Source: JBKJZO01 sp046715235
Lineage (GTDB): Bacteria; Actinomycetota; Actinomycetes; BP-191
Length of the DNA stretch: 31,884 nt
Direction: 5' to 3'
Assembly (NCBI GenBank): GCA_046715235.1
Contig: JBKJZO010000003.1
Location: 1 to 31,884, forward strand
Below, in pieces: positions 1 through 7,976 of this stretch (within the stretch, counting starts at the first letter, position 1; the number at the start of each line of letters is the position of its first letter). A program made the translations under genes and the position numbers. The notes beneath the pieces were generated by a model. The model had not been told where the DNA came from, did not search any database, and saw only the letters and a list, made by a program, of their open reading frames with translations.

Positions 1-672
1 GCTCTTGATGGTGCCGGCCGACGCGTAGGCGCCGCGCATGAAGGAGACCGGACCACTCGCCGTACCCCCCCTGGAGAGCAGCTGCTTCGACGAGCGGATG
101 CGGGAGAGGTTGACGCCCGCCCCGGAACCGCCCTTGAAGATCAGGCCTTCCTCGCGGTACCAGTTGAGGATCGAGTCCATCGAGTCGTCGACGGACAGGA
201 TGAAGCACGCGCTGACGGCCTGCGGCGACGTCGTGCCGACGTTGAACCACACCGGCGAGTTGTAGGCAAAGTACTGGTGCGTCAGGAGGTACTTCAGCTC
301 GTGGTCGAAGATCTCGGCGTCCTTCGGCGAGGCGAAGTAACCCTCGGCGAGACCGGTCGCCGTGTACTTGTCGACCACCCGGTCGATCAGCTGCTTGAGG
401 CTCCACTCGCGGTTGGCCGCGCCCACGGCCCCGCGGAAGTACTTGGTCGTGACGATCTGCGTCGCGTTCTGGCTCCAGAAGTCGGGGAACTCGACGCCGC
501 GCTGCTCGAAGTTGATCGAGCCGTCTCGCCAGTTGGTGAGTACGACGTCGCGGCGCTCCCAGGTGATCTCGTCGTACGGGTGCACGCCCTCCTTGGTGAA
601 AAGCCGCTCCACCCGCAGGCCCCTGCCCTTCGACGTGCTGGTCTGGGTTGCGCCGTTCGTCGTCTCGGTCAT
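1..672 (-). CDS. nrdJ: Vitamin B12-dependent (class II) ribonucleoside-diphosphate reductase, N-terminal part
   Basis: Translating the minus strand from the ATG at 672 gives 224 codons open to the window edge, so the C-terminal part lies outside. The protein has the class II reductase N-terminus: a segment with WERRDVVLTNW, then FPDFWSQNATQIVTTKYFRG, then the substrate-site region NSPVWFNVG, SACFILSVDDSMDSI and FKGGSGAGVNLS. The enzyme reduces ribonucleotides to deoxyribonucleotides using adenosylcobalamin, so it needs no oxygen. An AAGGAG ribosome site lies 6 bases before the ATG. The gene follows nrdR on the same strand after an 83-bp gap and is probably co-transcribed with it. I see no cobalamin-riboswitch-like structure in that gap. 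The identification is secure; only the truncation limits it. Confidence 0.95.
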   Translation of the reverse strand, partial: MTETTNGATQTSTSKGRGLRVERLFTKEGVHPYDEITWERRDVVLTNWRDGSINFEQRGVEFPDFWSQNATQIVTTKYFRGAVGAANREWSLKQLIDRVVDKYTATGLAEGYFASPKDAEIFDHELKYLLTHQYFAYNSPVWFNVGTTSPQAVSACFILSVDDSMDSILNWYREEGLIFKGGSGAGVNLSRIRSSKQLLSRGGTASGPVSFMRGAYASAGTIKS

Positions 673-755
673 GCGTGGCTCCTTGTTTCTGTGCTCTGTG
701 CTGGGCGGGGTGGGTGGTGCTGTTGCCTTGGGGGTACGCCGGCCGCTCGGCTTGG

Positions 756-1286
756 TCAGCTGGGCCGGACGGGCGCTCGGTGGCGCTGGTCGACGTCTGT
801 CTGTGGAGAAGGCGTTTCCGCGGAAACGTCTTGGGTTGCCTTGCGCAGGGCCTTGAGGCCGGCGACCTCGCGCTCGAAGTCCTCGATCGTCGAGAAACCG
901 CGGTAGACGCTGGCGAACCGCATGTAGCCGACGACGTCGAGATCTCTTAGCGGCTCGAGGATCGCCAGGCCGATGTCGTTGCTGGTCACTTCGGCCGTGC
1001 CGCGCGCGCGTACGGTCTCCTCGACCTGCTGCCCGAGCGCGGCGATCTGGTCGTCGTCGACCGGGCGGCCCTTGCACGCACGGCGTACGCCGGCCATCAC
1101 GTTGGCGCGGCTGAACGGCTCCTTGGTGCCGTTGCGCTTGACCACGATCAGGCTGGCTTCCTCGAGGGTCGTGAACCGGCGGCCGCACTCGGCGCACTGG
1201 CGGCGCCGGCGGATCGCGGTGCCTTCATCGGTCTCCCGCGAGTCGACCACGCGACTGTCCTCATGGCGGCAGAACGGGCACCGCAT
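756..1286 (-). CDS. nrdR: Transcriptional repressor NrdR
   Basis: A 176-residue protein that begins with the NrdR zinc ribbon: MRCPFCRHEDSRVVDSR, with Cys3, Cys6, Cys31 and Cys34 as the metal ligands, followed by RRFTTLEE. An ATP-cone domain follows (about residues 47-137, starting VVKRNGTKEPFSRANV), which senses ATP/dATP. NrdR represses ribonucleotide reductase genes when dATP is high. It sits directly upstream of nrdJ on the same strand, the usual actinobacterial nrdRJ arrangement. The last 25 or so residues are a low-complexity tail, a little longer than the core family. The ATG at 1286 is fixed by the Met-Arg-Cys-Pro-Phe-Cys start shared by the family. A NrdR-box candidate lies about 95-110 bp upstream, consistent with autoregulation. 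Confidence 0.97.
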   Translation of the reverse strand: MRCPFCRHEDSRVVDSRETDEGTAIRRRRQCAECGRRFTTLEEASLIVVKRNGTKEPFSRANVMAGVRRACKGRPVDDDQIAALGQQVEETVRARGTAEVTSNDIGLAILEPLRDLDVVGYMRFASVYRGFSTIEDFEREVAGLKALRKATQDVSAETPSPQTDVDQRHRAPVRPS

Positions 1287-1379
1287 CTAAGGCCTCCGGC
1301 TGGGGACTGGCTGGGGACTATCTGGGGATTGCAGGGGCGGATTCTGTGGACGAGCGGTGGACATCTCTGCCCGTCAGAA

Positions 1380-1395
1380 CCACAACATCTAGTGG
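1380..1395 (-). promoter_or_regulatory. NrdR box (with degenerate second half-site at 1412-1427)
   Basis: The + strand reads ccacaacatctagtgg, which matches 12 of 16 positions of the general NrdR-box consensus acaCwAtATaTwGtgt as I recall it. A weaker match centred exactly 32 bp away (1412-1427, core cccacatctt) sits about three helical turns from the first, which is how paired NrdR boxes are normally spaced. It lies upstream of nrdR and so would control the nrdRJ operon. The rest of the 1287-1616 gap shows no credible gene. It does hold three copies of a ctgggga motif at 1302-1328 and one weak hairpin. Confidence 0.65.
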
Positions 1396-1516
1396 GAACA
1401 ACCACGCTACGCGCCCACATCTTCCAAGACAATCCTTGCGGGGCAACAAGTTACAACGATGTGAGTTTGCCCAGGTCACGGCCATGATCACGCTCCGATA
1501 AACAGGCGGTGTACGG

Positions 1517-1542
1517 CGTGTCGGGCGTCGGTGGCCGGCACG
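1517..1542 (-). terminator. Possible terminator hairpin after the response regulator gene
   Basis: An 8-bp stem with one G-U pair (cgtgtcgg at 1517-1524 against ccggcacg at 1535-1542) encloses a 10-base loop. It lies 75 bases downstream of the response-regulator stop codon. There is no T tract, which is common in actinobacteria but leaves the call weak. Confidence 0.3.
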
Positions 1543-1616
1543 TGTACGGCTCATGACGCTAGAGCGAAGGTGTGACAAGCCTGTGTACGACGACGCCCCG
1601 CCCCGCTGTGGACGGA

Positions 1617-2294
1617 TCAGTGACCGATGTCGCGCTCGCCCGCCCCTACCAGCCCGCTCTCGTACGCGAAGACCACGACCTGAGCACGGTCGCGCAGGCC
1701 GAGCTTGGTGAGGATGCTCGACACGTGCGACTTGACGGTCGCGGCTCCGATGAACAGCTCGTCGGCGATCTCCGAGTTACTCGACCCCCGTGCGACGGCG
1801 ACGAGTACCTCAATCTCCCGCTCGGTGAGGCGCTCCAGCCGACGTGAGATGGCAGCGTCGACCGTCAGGCGCTGCGCGAACTGGCCGATGAGGCGCCGGG
1901 TGATCGACGGCGCCAGCAGCGCCCCGCCGTCAGCCACCGTGCGTACGGCGGACGCCAGCTCGTCGGGGGGAATGTCTTTGAGAACGAAGCCGCTCGCACC
2001 GGCACGCAACGCCCGGTAGACGTATTCGTCCGGATCGAATGTGGTCAGGATCAGGACCCGCACGGCCCAGTCGGCCTCCGCCAGGATCCGCGAGGTGGCC
2101 TCGAGTCCGTCCATCTCGGGCATCCGGATGTCCATGAGGATCACGTCGGGACGGTGCCGGCTGGCCATCTCGATCGCCTCGATCCCAGTGCCGGCCTCTG
2201 CGACGACCTCGATGTCGTCGTGGACCCGCAGGATCATCGCGAAGCCCCCGCGGACCAGCGCCTGGTCGTCTACCACGGCAACACGGATGGTCAC
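1617..2294 (-). CDS. NarL/FixJ (LuxR-type) response regulator
   Basis: A 225-residue DNA-binding response regulator. The receiver domain (residues 1-120) has the acidic pair Asp9-Asp10, the phosphoacceptor Asp55 in VILMDIRMPEMDG, the switch threonines in LILTTFD and the lysine in FVLKD. A LuxR-type helix-turn-helix follows at about residues 152-215 (LTEREIEVLVAVARGSSNSEIA, then AATVKSHVSSILTKLGLRDR). The start is GTG at 2294, overlapping the kinase stop (GTGA), so the pair is translationally coupled. The cognate kinase lies immediately upstream. The target genes are unknown; the divergent exporter gene at 3760 is an obvious candidate. Confidence 0.95.
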   Translation of the reverse strand: MTIRVAVVDDQALVRGGFAMILRVHDDIEVVAEAGTGIEAIEMASRHRPDVILMDIRMPEMDGLEATSRILAEADWAVRVLILTTFDPDEYVYRALRAGASGFVLKDIPPDELASAVRTVADGGALLAPSITRRLIGQFAQRLTVDAAISRRLERLTEREIEVLVAVARGSSNSEIADELFIGAATVKSHVSSILTKLGLRDRAQVVVFAYESGLVGAGERDIGH

Positions 2295-3508
2295 GCCGGC
2301 TCTCCTCCGGTGGGCAGGTGCGCGACGACGCGGAACCCGCCGTCCGGGCGCGGCCCCGCGTCGAGTGTGCCGCCAAGCAGCAGCGCTCGCTCGCGCATCC
2401 CGACGATGCCGTGACCGCGTGACCCGCCCTGGGTGACACCCGACCCGGGCATGAACGCCCTCCCGCGACCGTTGTCCAGCACCTCGATGACGATGCCGGC
2501 CCTGTCAGTGCGCAGTCGCACGTCGGCATGAGCACCGGGACCAGCATGCTTGAGCACGTTGGTCAGCGCCTCCTGGACGATGCGATACGCAAACAGGTCG
2601 ACCTGCGCGGGCAGCGCGGCCGGCACCGCATCCATCGCCATCGACACGTCGACACCGGCACCGCGGATCTGCTCAACGAGCCGCGGGAGATCCGCGAGGC
2701 CGGGTTGAGGGCCAAGTCGGTCCGGGCTGGCATCCGGTCTGAGTACGCCGAGCAGATGGCGCATCTCGGCCAGCGCCTGCCGCCCCGCCTCCTCCACCGC
2801 TCCCATCGCCGCCAGCGCCGCATCGAGGTCGTCGGCAGCAACAGCCTGGGCCGCGCCTGCTTGAACCGTCATGAGGCTCACCCGGTGGGCGACGACGTCG
2901 TGCAGCTCGCGCGCGATGCGGGTTCGCTCCTCGGTGACGATCCGGCGCGCCTCCGCGGCCTGTTCACGCAGCAGTTGCGCGGCCCGTTCCTTGCGCAGCC
3001 GGAGGCGCCGCCCGACGTACCACGCACCGAACACCACGACACCGGCAAAGACGCCTTCGCCCCAGGGGGTGGTCGGGTCGATGATGCCGTCGGCGACGGC
3101 AACGACGACGGCCGCAGCCGCGCCGACCTCACCCCAGCGGTCATCGGAGCCGTACCGACCCGCGCTGTACATCGCGACGATGACCATCGGACCGACGTCC
3201 GCGTACCCGCTTCCTAGCGTCACCGCCCAGGAAGCCACCGCCACTGCTTGCACGAGCAGAGGTGAGCTTCTCCGCCAGTACAAGGCCGCGCTGGCGAGTG
3301 CGAAGACCAGCACGACGGCGAGCGGCAGGTCATCAAGATGCCGAAAGCGCACCGAGTCGCCCGGGCCCTCAGTCGTGAACGCCGCAACGACGAACGTGAA
3401 GAGCGCCAGGAGCGCGTCCGACGTCCGCGGCCAGCGCGCGAACGGGCCGCGGAACCCTCGCGGTACGCCGGAGCGCGGCGTTCGGGGCGGTAGCGCCGTG
3501 CTGTTCAC
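2291..3508 (-). CDS. Membrane sensor histidine kinase (HisKA_3 / NarX type)
   Basis: About 405 residues from the GTG at 3508. I prefer this start because GGAG lies 5 bases upstream; an ATG at 3529 is possible but has a poor ribosome site. The N-terminus has four to five hydrophobic segments (about residues 32-46, 61-77, 83-100, 105-115, 128-142, 150-166), then a basic linker. The dimerisation and phosphoacceptor helix is TRIARELHDVVAHRVSLM with His203. The ATPase domain shows an N box (EALTNVLKHAG), a G1 box (DNGRG) and a G2 box (GHGIVGMRERALLLGG). It should phosphorylate the downstream regulator, whose start codon overlaps its stop. The signal is not evident: only short loops lie outside the membrane, so sensing may occur within the membrane. 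Confidence 0.93.
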   Translation of the reverse strand: MNSTALPPRTPRSGVPRGFRGPFARWPRTSDALLALFTFVVAAFTTEGPGDSVRFRHLDDLPLAVVLVFALASAALYWRRSSPLLVQAVAVASWAVTLGSGYADVGPMVIVAMYSAGRYGSDDRWGEVGAAAAVVVAVADGIIDPTTPWGEGVFAGVVVFGAWYVGRRLRLRKERAAQLLREQAAEARRIVTEERTRIARELHDVVAHRVSLMTVQAGAAQAVAADDLDAALAAMGAVEEAGRQALAEMRHLLGVLRPDASPDRLGPQPGLADLPRLVEQIRGAGVDVSMAMDAVPAALPAQVDLFAYRIVQEALTNVLKHAGPGAHADVRLRTDRAGIVIEVLDNGRGRAFMPGSGVTQGGSRGHGIVGMRERALLLGGTLDAGPRPDGGFRVVAHLPTGGEPA

Positions 3509-3759
3509 GATCGCTCCACGGTGAGACATCCGGCGCCCCGTGGCGAGTTGCCGGGATGCACCGGAACAACGTAGGTCACGCCGGATTGCGCGGTCACCCG
3601 TCTCCAGGCGGATATGGACCCCCTTCTCACGGGGGGCGGCGGCGGAGCAACAACCCATCCGGCGGCGGGCGACGACATGGGCGCCGGCACGGACAGTGGA
3701 ACAGCTGCACCACCGCCGGCCCACCGCCGGACGGCAACGCCTTCACAGGAGCGCATCGC
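3509..3759. other. Divergent promoter region between the two-component system and the MMPL exporter gene
   Basis: This 251-bp gap must carry the start signals of both divergent transcripts. It holds a short hairpin (ccccc at 3619-3623 against a G run at 3631-3636) upstream of the exporter gene. I could not pick out a convincing promoter or a regulator operator by eye. An open frame continues upstream of 3760 in the exporter frame, but it lacks any exporter-like sequence. Confidence 0.4.
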
Positions 3760-5931
3760 ATGAGCACTGGGATGAATCGGTTGGTCCGTCGGGTCGGCGA
3801 CGCGAGCGCGCGCAGACCAAAGGTCACCATCGCCGCCTGGGCAGTCGCCGTAGCGGCCGTCATCGCGCTGGCGGGCACGGTCGGCGGCGCATTCGTCGAC
3901 GACCTCTCCGCCCCCGGCAGCGAGAGCAAGAAGGCGATGGAGCTACTCGAGGAACGTTTCCCTGAGGCGGCCGGCGGCAGCGCCATGGCGGTGTTCGCCG
4001 TCGATGCCGGCCAACAGCTCAGCGGTCACCGACCGACCATCGAATCCGCGCTGTTGCGGGTCGCGGACGTCGAGCACGTCGTCGCCGTATCGGATCCCTT
4101 CGAAGCCGGCACGGTGTCTGCGGACGGACGCATCGCCTTCGCCGAGGTGACCTTCGACAAGCCGTCCCTCGAACTCGGCCCCGATCCTGTAGCGGCGCTG
4201 ACCGACGCGATCGAACCGGCCCGAGCGAACGGCCTTTCTGCCGAGATCGGCGGGGATGCCGCGTTCATCAACGCCGAGCCCGAGACGTCCGGCGGCGAGG
4301 CGGTCGGCATCCTGGTCGCGCTCGTCGTGCTGGTCGTGGCATTCGGCACGATCGTGGCCGCGCTGGTGCCGATCGCGCTCGCCCTGGTGGCCGTCGCCGC
4401 CGGCTTGAGCGGCATCGCGCTGCTGGCCAACGCGATGGACGTATCCACCTCCGCACCGACGATCGGCGCGATGATCGGGCTCGGCGTCGGCATCGACTAC
4501 GCGCTCTTCATCGTCGCCCGCTACCGAGAGAACCGCGCCGCTGGTCAGGTCAACGCTGCAGCGCTCTCGAGTGCGATGGGCACGTCCGGTGCAGCCGTCG
4601 TCTTCGCCGGCGGCACCGTCGTTGTCGCGATGGCCGCACTCGTGCTGACCGGACTCGGCGTACTCGCCTCCATCGGGCTCGCGGCGTCACTCGTGGTGCT
4701 GGTCGCGGTGGCCACCGCCATGACGCTGCTGCCGGCGCTGCTGACGCTGCTTGGTGATCGCATCGACGCCGGGCGGCTCGTGGGTCGGCGACGCGCCGCC
4801 GTACCGGCGAAGGACGGTGCGTGGTGGCGGTTCGCCCATCGCGTGTCGGGTCGGCCGTGGCCGTACTTCGTCGTCGCGTCGGCGGCGTTGCTCGCGCTGG
4901 CTGCGCCGGCGCTGAGTATGAAGACGGGCTTCCCCGACGCCGGTGACGACCCCACGACCACGTCGCACCGCCGCGCGTACGACCTGCTGGCCGATGGCTT
5001 CGGGCCGGGCTTCAACGCGCCGCTGCTCATCGTCGCCGACCTGCGCGACACCGGCGTCGACGCTGCATCCATCCCTGCGCTGTCTGCGCGCATCGCCGCG
5101 GATCCGGGCATCGCTGCGGTCGGCGAGGCGCATGTCGCTCCCGCCGGCGACACGTTCGTGCTGCCGACGATCCCGGCGACGGGGCCCGCCGATCCCGCGA
5201 CGACCCAGACGCTCGAACGTGTCCGGGCCATGACGCCCGAAGGTGTCTACGTGTCGGGTTTGACCGCGATGACCAACGACCTCACCGAACAGCTCGATGA
5301 GACGCTGCCGACCTTCTTCGCCGCGATCCTGGCTGCGTCGTTCCTGCTGCTGATGCTCGTGTTCCGTTCCGTCGCCGTCCCGCTGAAGGCCGCGGTAATG
5401 AACCTGCTGTCCATCGGCGGCGCTTACGGCGTCGTGGTCGCGGTGTTCCAGTGGGGATGGCTGGGCGAGCTGTTCGGGCTCGACCGCACGTATTTGGTCC
5501 CGTCGCCGATCCCCGCGGTCCTGTTCGCGGTTCTCTTCGGGTTGTCGATGGACTACGAGGTGTTCCTGCTGTCGCGCATCCGCGAGGAGTACAACGCGAC
5601 CCGGGACAACGCCGAGTCTGTCGCCCGTGGCATGGCGGCGACGGGACGGGTCATCACCTCAGCCGCGCTGATCATGATGGCGGTGTTCCTCAGCTTCGTC
5701 GCCAACCCCTCGCCGTTCGCGAAGATGATGGGGCTGGGACTTGCGTCCGCGATCTTGCTCGACGCGACGATCGTCCGGATGGTCCTGGTGCCGGCGACGA
5801 TGGCACTGATGGGCCGCGCCAACTGGTGGCTGCCCCGCTGGCTCGACCGCCTGCTCCCTCAGGTCAGCTTCGAGGATGAGCAGTTCCCACAGGAGCCGCA
5901 TCCGGTCCTGGCCGAATCGGTGAATAGCTGA
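3760..5931 (+). CDS. MMPL-family (RND superfamily) transporter
   Basis: A 723-residue membrane protein read from the ATG at 3760, which has AGGAG about 8 bases upstream. The family has two similar halves, each with one transmembrane helix, a large extracytoplasmic loop and five further helices. Both halves are seen: the first loop at about residues 45-185 and the second at about 385-520. The paired Asp-Tyr residues of the proton-relay helices are present in GVGIDYALFIVARYR (Asp246-Tyr247) and LSMDYEVFLLSRIREEY (Asp598-Tyr599). Such proteins export lipids, siderophores, pigments or drugs using proton motive force. The substrate cannot be told from sequence. It is divergent from the histidine kinase operon and ends in a strong hairpin shared with the convergent dksA-like gene. 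Confidence 0.93.
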   Translation: MSTGMNRLVRRVGDASARRPKVTIAAWAVAVAAVIALAGTVGGAFVDDLSAPGSESKKAMELLEERFPEAAGGSAMAVFAVDAGQQLSGHRPTIESALLRVADVEHVVAVSDPFEAGTVSADGRIAFAEVTFDKPSLELGPDPVAALTDAIEPARANGLSAEIGGDAAFINAEPETSGGEAVGILVALVVLVVAFGTIVAALVPIALALVAVAAGLSGIALLANAMDVSTSAPTIGAMIGLGVGIDYALFIVARYRENRAAGQVNAAALSSAMGTSGAAVVFAGGTVVVAMAALVLTGLGVLASIGLAASLVVLVAVATAMTLLPALLTLLGDRIDAGRLVGRRRAAVPAKDGAWWRFAHRVSGRPWPYFVVASAALLALAAPALSMKTGFPDAGDDPTTTSHRRAYDLLADGFGPGFNAPLLIVADLRDTGVDAASIPALSARIAADPGIAAVGEAHVAPAGDTFVLPTIPATGPADPATTQTLERVRAMTPEGVYVSGLTAMTNDLTEQLDETLPTFFAAILAASFLLLMLVFRSVAVPLKAAVMNLLSIGGAYGVVVAVFQWGWLGELFGLDRTYLVPSPIPAVLFAVLFGLSMDYEVFLLSRIREEYNATRDNAESVARGMAATGRVITSAALIMMAVFLSFVANPSPFAKMMGLGLASAILLDATIVRMVLVPATMALMGRANWWLPRWLDRLLPQVSFEDEQFPQEPHPVLAESVNS

Positions 5932-5967
5932 TCCGCGTGCAGGGATAGCCGCAACACAGGGCAGGTG

Positions 5968-6005
5968 GGTGCGTGATGCTCCGCATTCGCGGAGCGTCAC
6001 GCACC
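5968..6005. terminator. Bidirectional terminator hairpin between the MMPL gene and the dksA-like gene
   Basis: Bases 5968-5984 pair with 5989-6005 over 17 consecutive positions (one T-G wobble at 5977/5996), leaving a 4-base loop attc. The core is gctccgc-attc-gcggagc. It lies 37 bases after the MMPL stop and covers the last codons and the stop of the dksA-like gene on the other strand, so it can serve both convergent transcripts. It has no T tract. Confidence 0.8.
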
Positions 6006-6377
6006 GGCTTGACGGGCGCAGTCGATGCAGGTGGCTGCTGTCGGGCGCGCCTCGAGGCGCTCGGCCGGGATCGGCTGGCCGCAGCTCGTGCACGTGCCGT
6101 AGCTGCCGTCGCTGACTCGTGCGAGCGCTGCGTCGACTTCCTCGAGGCGCGCGTGTTCGTGCTCGAGCAGCGACGACACCTGGGCGCGCTCGAACGCGAT
6201 GGTTGAGCCCTCGGGGTCGTGTTCGTCGTCGGCGTTGGACGCCGCCGAGGCGGCAACCATGTCCGTGAAGTCCTGAGTCAGCGACTCGATCTGCGCTTCG
6301 GTGGCGGCGCGCTCGGCGACGAGCAGGTCGTGCGCGGCTTTGCGGACTCTGTTTTCGCTCTGGCCGCGTTTCACCAC
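5997..6377 (-). CDS. DksA/TraR-type C4 zinc-finger protein
   Basis: A 126-residue protein with a long acidic coiled-coil-like helical region (about residues 15-90) and a C-terminal four-cysteine zinc finger: CTSCGQPIPAERL then ATCIDC (Cys96, Cys99, Cys117, Cys120). The DGSYGTC stretch before the finger is typical of the family. DksA/TraR proteins reach into the RNA polymerase secondary channel and modulate initiation. An acidic stretch NADDEHDPEG near residues 48-57 might correspond to the coiled-coil tip, but the exact tip motif is not conserved. The start is one of two adjacent GTG codons at 6377/6374, without a strong ribosome site. Its function in this organism is unproven. Confidence 0.85.
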   Translation of the reverse strand: MVKRGQSENRVRKAAHDLLVAERAATEAQIESLTQDFTDMVAASAASNADDEHDPEGSTIAFERAQVSSLLEHEHARLEEVDAALARVSDGSYGTCTSCGQPIPAERLEARPTAATCIDCARQAGA

Positions 6378-6471
6378 TCTGGCAACGATGGTTCGAGCAT
6401 CGCGATTCCTTCCGGGAGACTGCCTGCACTGAGTTGTGGATGGACCCTCGCGACTTCCTGCGAGGTTCCGC

Positions 6472-6477
6472 TAACCT
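6472..6477 (+). promoter_or_regulatory. -10 element (TAACCT) for a possibly leaderless lipoprotein mRNA
   Basis: TAACCT fits the actinobacterial -10 pattern TAnnnT and ends 8 bases before the ATG at 6486. Transcription would therefore begin at or next to that ATG and give a leaderless message. A small inverted repeat (cctcgc 6446-6451 against gcgagg 6460-6465) lies where a -35 element or operator would be. Confidence 0.45.
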
Positions 6478-6485
6478 TCCCGCCT

Positions 6486-7076
6486 ATGCGTGGGGGGAAC
6501 ATGCGTCGCTCACTGATTTCGGCCATCGCTGCCGCAGCCGTGCTGTCCGCCGGATGCAGCGGCGGCAAGACCAGCGCCGACCCAAGCCCATCGGCCGCAG
6601 CCTCTGCCACAACCGCGAGCAGTACGCCGACCGCTACGGCATCAGCGACCACACCGCCCACAACCTCGAAGCCGGCGGCACTGCCACCAGCAAAGGCAGC
6701 CGAAGCCGCGGTGCTCAACTACTTCGAGGCGCTCAACAGAGCCTTCGTCACCATGGACGACCGTGCGGTGCGCGCCCTGGTTACACCCGAATGCAAGTGC
6801 CTAGACACCATCGACGCCATCCCCGAGGAGAAGGCCTTGGGCAACCGAATCAAGCTCGTCTACAAGACAATAGGCGCAGTGGCCCACGACGCTACGGCGA
6901 CCAATGTGGGGGTCACTTACTCGTACAACATCGACCAGAACTCCGTCGTCGATGCGAACGGCAAGCTCGTCGAGAAGTTCCCATCAGTCCGGAACGGGCT
7001 AAAGGAACTCGAGGTGGTTCGCCGCGCCGATCAGTGGCTTATCTCACGGGTTGTTACATACGTGGACAAGAAATGA
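6486..7076 (+). CDS. Lipoprotein of unknown function (DUF6318-like)
   Basis: About 196 residues with an N-terminal lipoprotein signal: basic MRRS, an alanine-rich core, then the lipobox LSAGC (Cys24 from the ATG at 6486, Cys19 from the alternative ATG at 6501). A Ser/Thr/Pro/Ala-rich linker follows to about residue 75. The folded domain (YFEALNRAFVTMD, then LVTPECKCLDTID and an ending RRADQWLISRVV) resembles the actinobacterial lipoprotein family DUF6318, which also has a Cys-x-Cys-type pair in a TPxCK context. The function is unknown. ATG 6486 fits a leaderless start; ATG 6501 follows a G-rich run. Its stop overlaps the next start (ATGA), so the two are probably co-expressed at the cell surface. 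Confidence 0.85.
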   Translation: MRGGNMRRSLISAIAAAAVLSAGCSGGKTSADPSPSAAASATTASSTPTATASATTPPTTSKPAALPPAKAAEAAVLNYFEALNRAFVTMDDRAVRALVTPECKCLDTIDAIPEEKALGNRIKLVYKTIGAVAHDATATNVGVTYSYNIDQNSVVDANGKLVEKFPSVRNGLKELEVVRRADQWLISRVVTYVDKK

Positions 7077-7963
7077 AGCGTCTCGTCACGCTGATCGGGA
7101 TCCTTGCGATCGTGGCACTTTCAGCCGATGCGGCGTCCGCTCAGGAACGCCCCAGACCGAGGCGACCGATCGAGGGCCGGGGGGAGGTGGAGTCAAAGGG
7201 GAAGCAGTTTCATGAGGTGATCTTCATCAATGGCGAGGATGAGCTCAACATTAGGTTGGTGCGTGAGGGCGGATGTCCCGGATGTCGTTGGCAGTTCGTC
7301 CCAACGTGCTTGCAGAACGGGCCCGTCGCACCCGGTGAGCCCACTCCGGACGCCTTGTGCGAGGGCGCCACCGTTGGGTGCCCGCCGCACCACATCCGGT
7401 ACCGCGTCTACCTAACCAGGCCCCCAGGGCCGGCTGAGGTCGTTGCGACTCGATGCATCGGGCCACGTGACGTGGTGCCGATGGTGGACGCCGGCGAGGC
7501 GGCGCAGGATGCGTTCGGAAAGATGAAGCCGGAGCCAGCAAAGCCTGCGACGGAACACGCAACGGTGCCGCTCGTGAACCTCGCGACGTACCTCAGCGTC
7601 GATGGCGACACGCAGCTCACCAATCAGTTGCCTCTCGACTTCGTCACGCTCAACCTGACCGCGAGACCCGATTACAGATGGGACTTCGGGGACGGCGAGA
7701 CCCTGACGACACAGCAGCAAGGACGTGCCTACCGGGAGGGCGACGACCCGCGACATGCGCCGAGCGCGCCGGACGCGATCATGCACTGGTACCGAACGCC
7801 TGGGGCGAAAACGGCGACCGTAACCACAACGTGGACAGCGACGTACACGGTCACTGTCAACGGCGTCGTCTCGGCGCCGATCCCCGTCGCCGGGAGCATC
7901 ACGCCGCCCGCCCAGGACCTGCCGATCGACGTACACGAAGGCCGCGCGGTCCTCTACAGCTGA
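7073..7963 (+). CDS. Secreted PKD-like domain protein
   Basis: A 296-residue protein whose ATG overlaps the preceding stop (ATGA). It has a Sec signal peptide (MKRLVTLIGILAIVALSADA) with likely cleavage after ASA near residue 23. The middle region holds six cysteines in a short stretch (CPGCRW, PTCLQ, LCEG, GCPPHH and a later RCIG), probably disulfide-bonded outside the cell. A PKD-like motif follows near residues 201-208 (YRWDFGDGE), and the C-terminal half is rich in beta-strand-like Thr/Val (TATVTTTWTATYTVTVNGV). PKD folds usually mediate extracellular protein or carbohydrate contacts. Its pairing with the upstream lipoprotein suggests that the two act together on the cell surface; this is inference. 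Confidence 0.85.
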   Translation: MKRLVTLIGILAIVALSADAASAQERPRPRRPIEGRGEVESKGKQFHEVIFINGEDELNIRLVREGGCPGCRWQFVPTCLQNGPVAPGEPTPDALCEGATVGCPPHHIRYRVYLTRPPGPAEVVATRCIGPRDVVPMVDAGEAAQDAFGKMKPEPAKPATEHATVPLVNLATYLSVDGDTQLTNQLPLDFVTLNLTARPDYRWDFGDGETLTTQQQGRAYREGDDPRHAPSAPDAIMHWYRTPGAKTATVTTTWTATYTVTVNGVVSAPIPVAGSITPPAQDLPIDVHEGRAVLYS

Positions 7964-7976
7964 GTGGTCGGCAGCA

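Noticed and set aside
673..755. Possible cobalamin riboswitch before nrdJ.
   Set aside because: The 83-bp gap is too short and shows no B12-box-like sequence or multi-stem structure.
1345..1353. tgtggacga, one base from a DnaA box, near a triple ctgggga repeat.
   Set aside because: A single near match without a cluster and without dnaA/dnaN/gyrB nearby does not support a replication origin.
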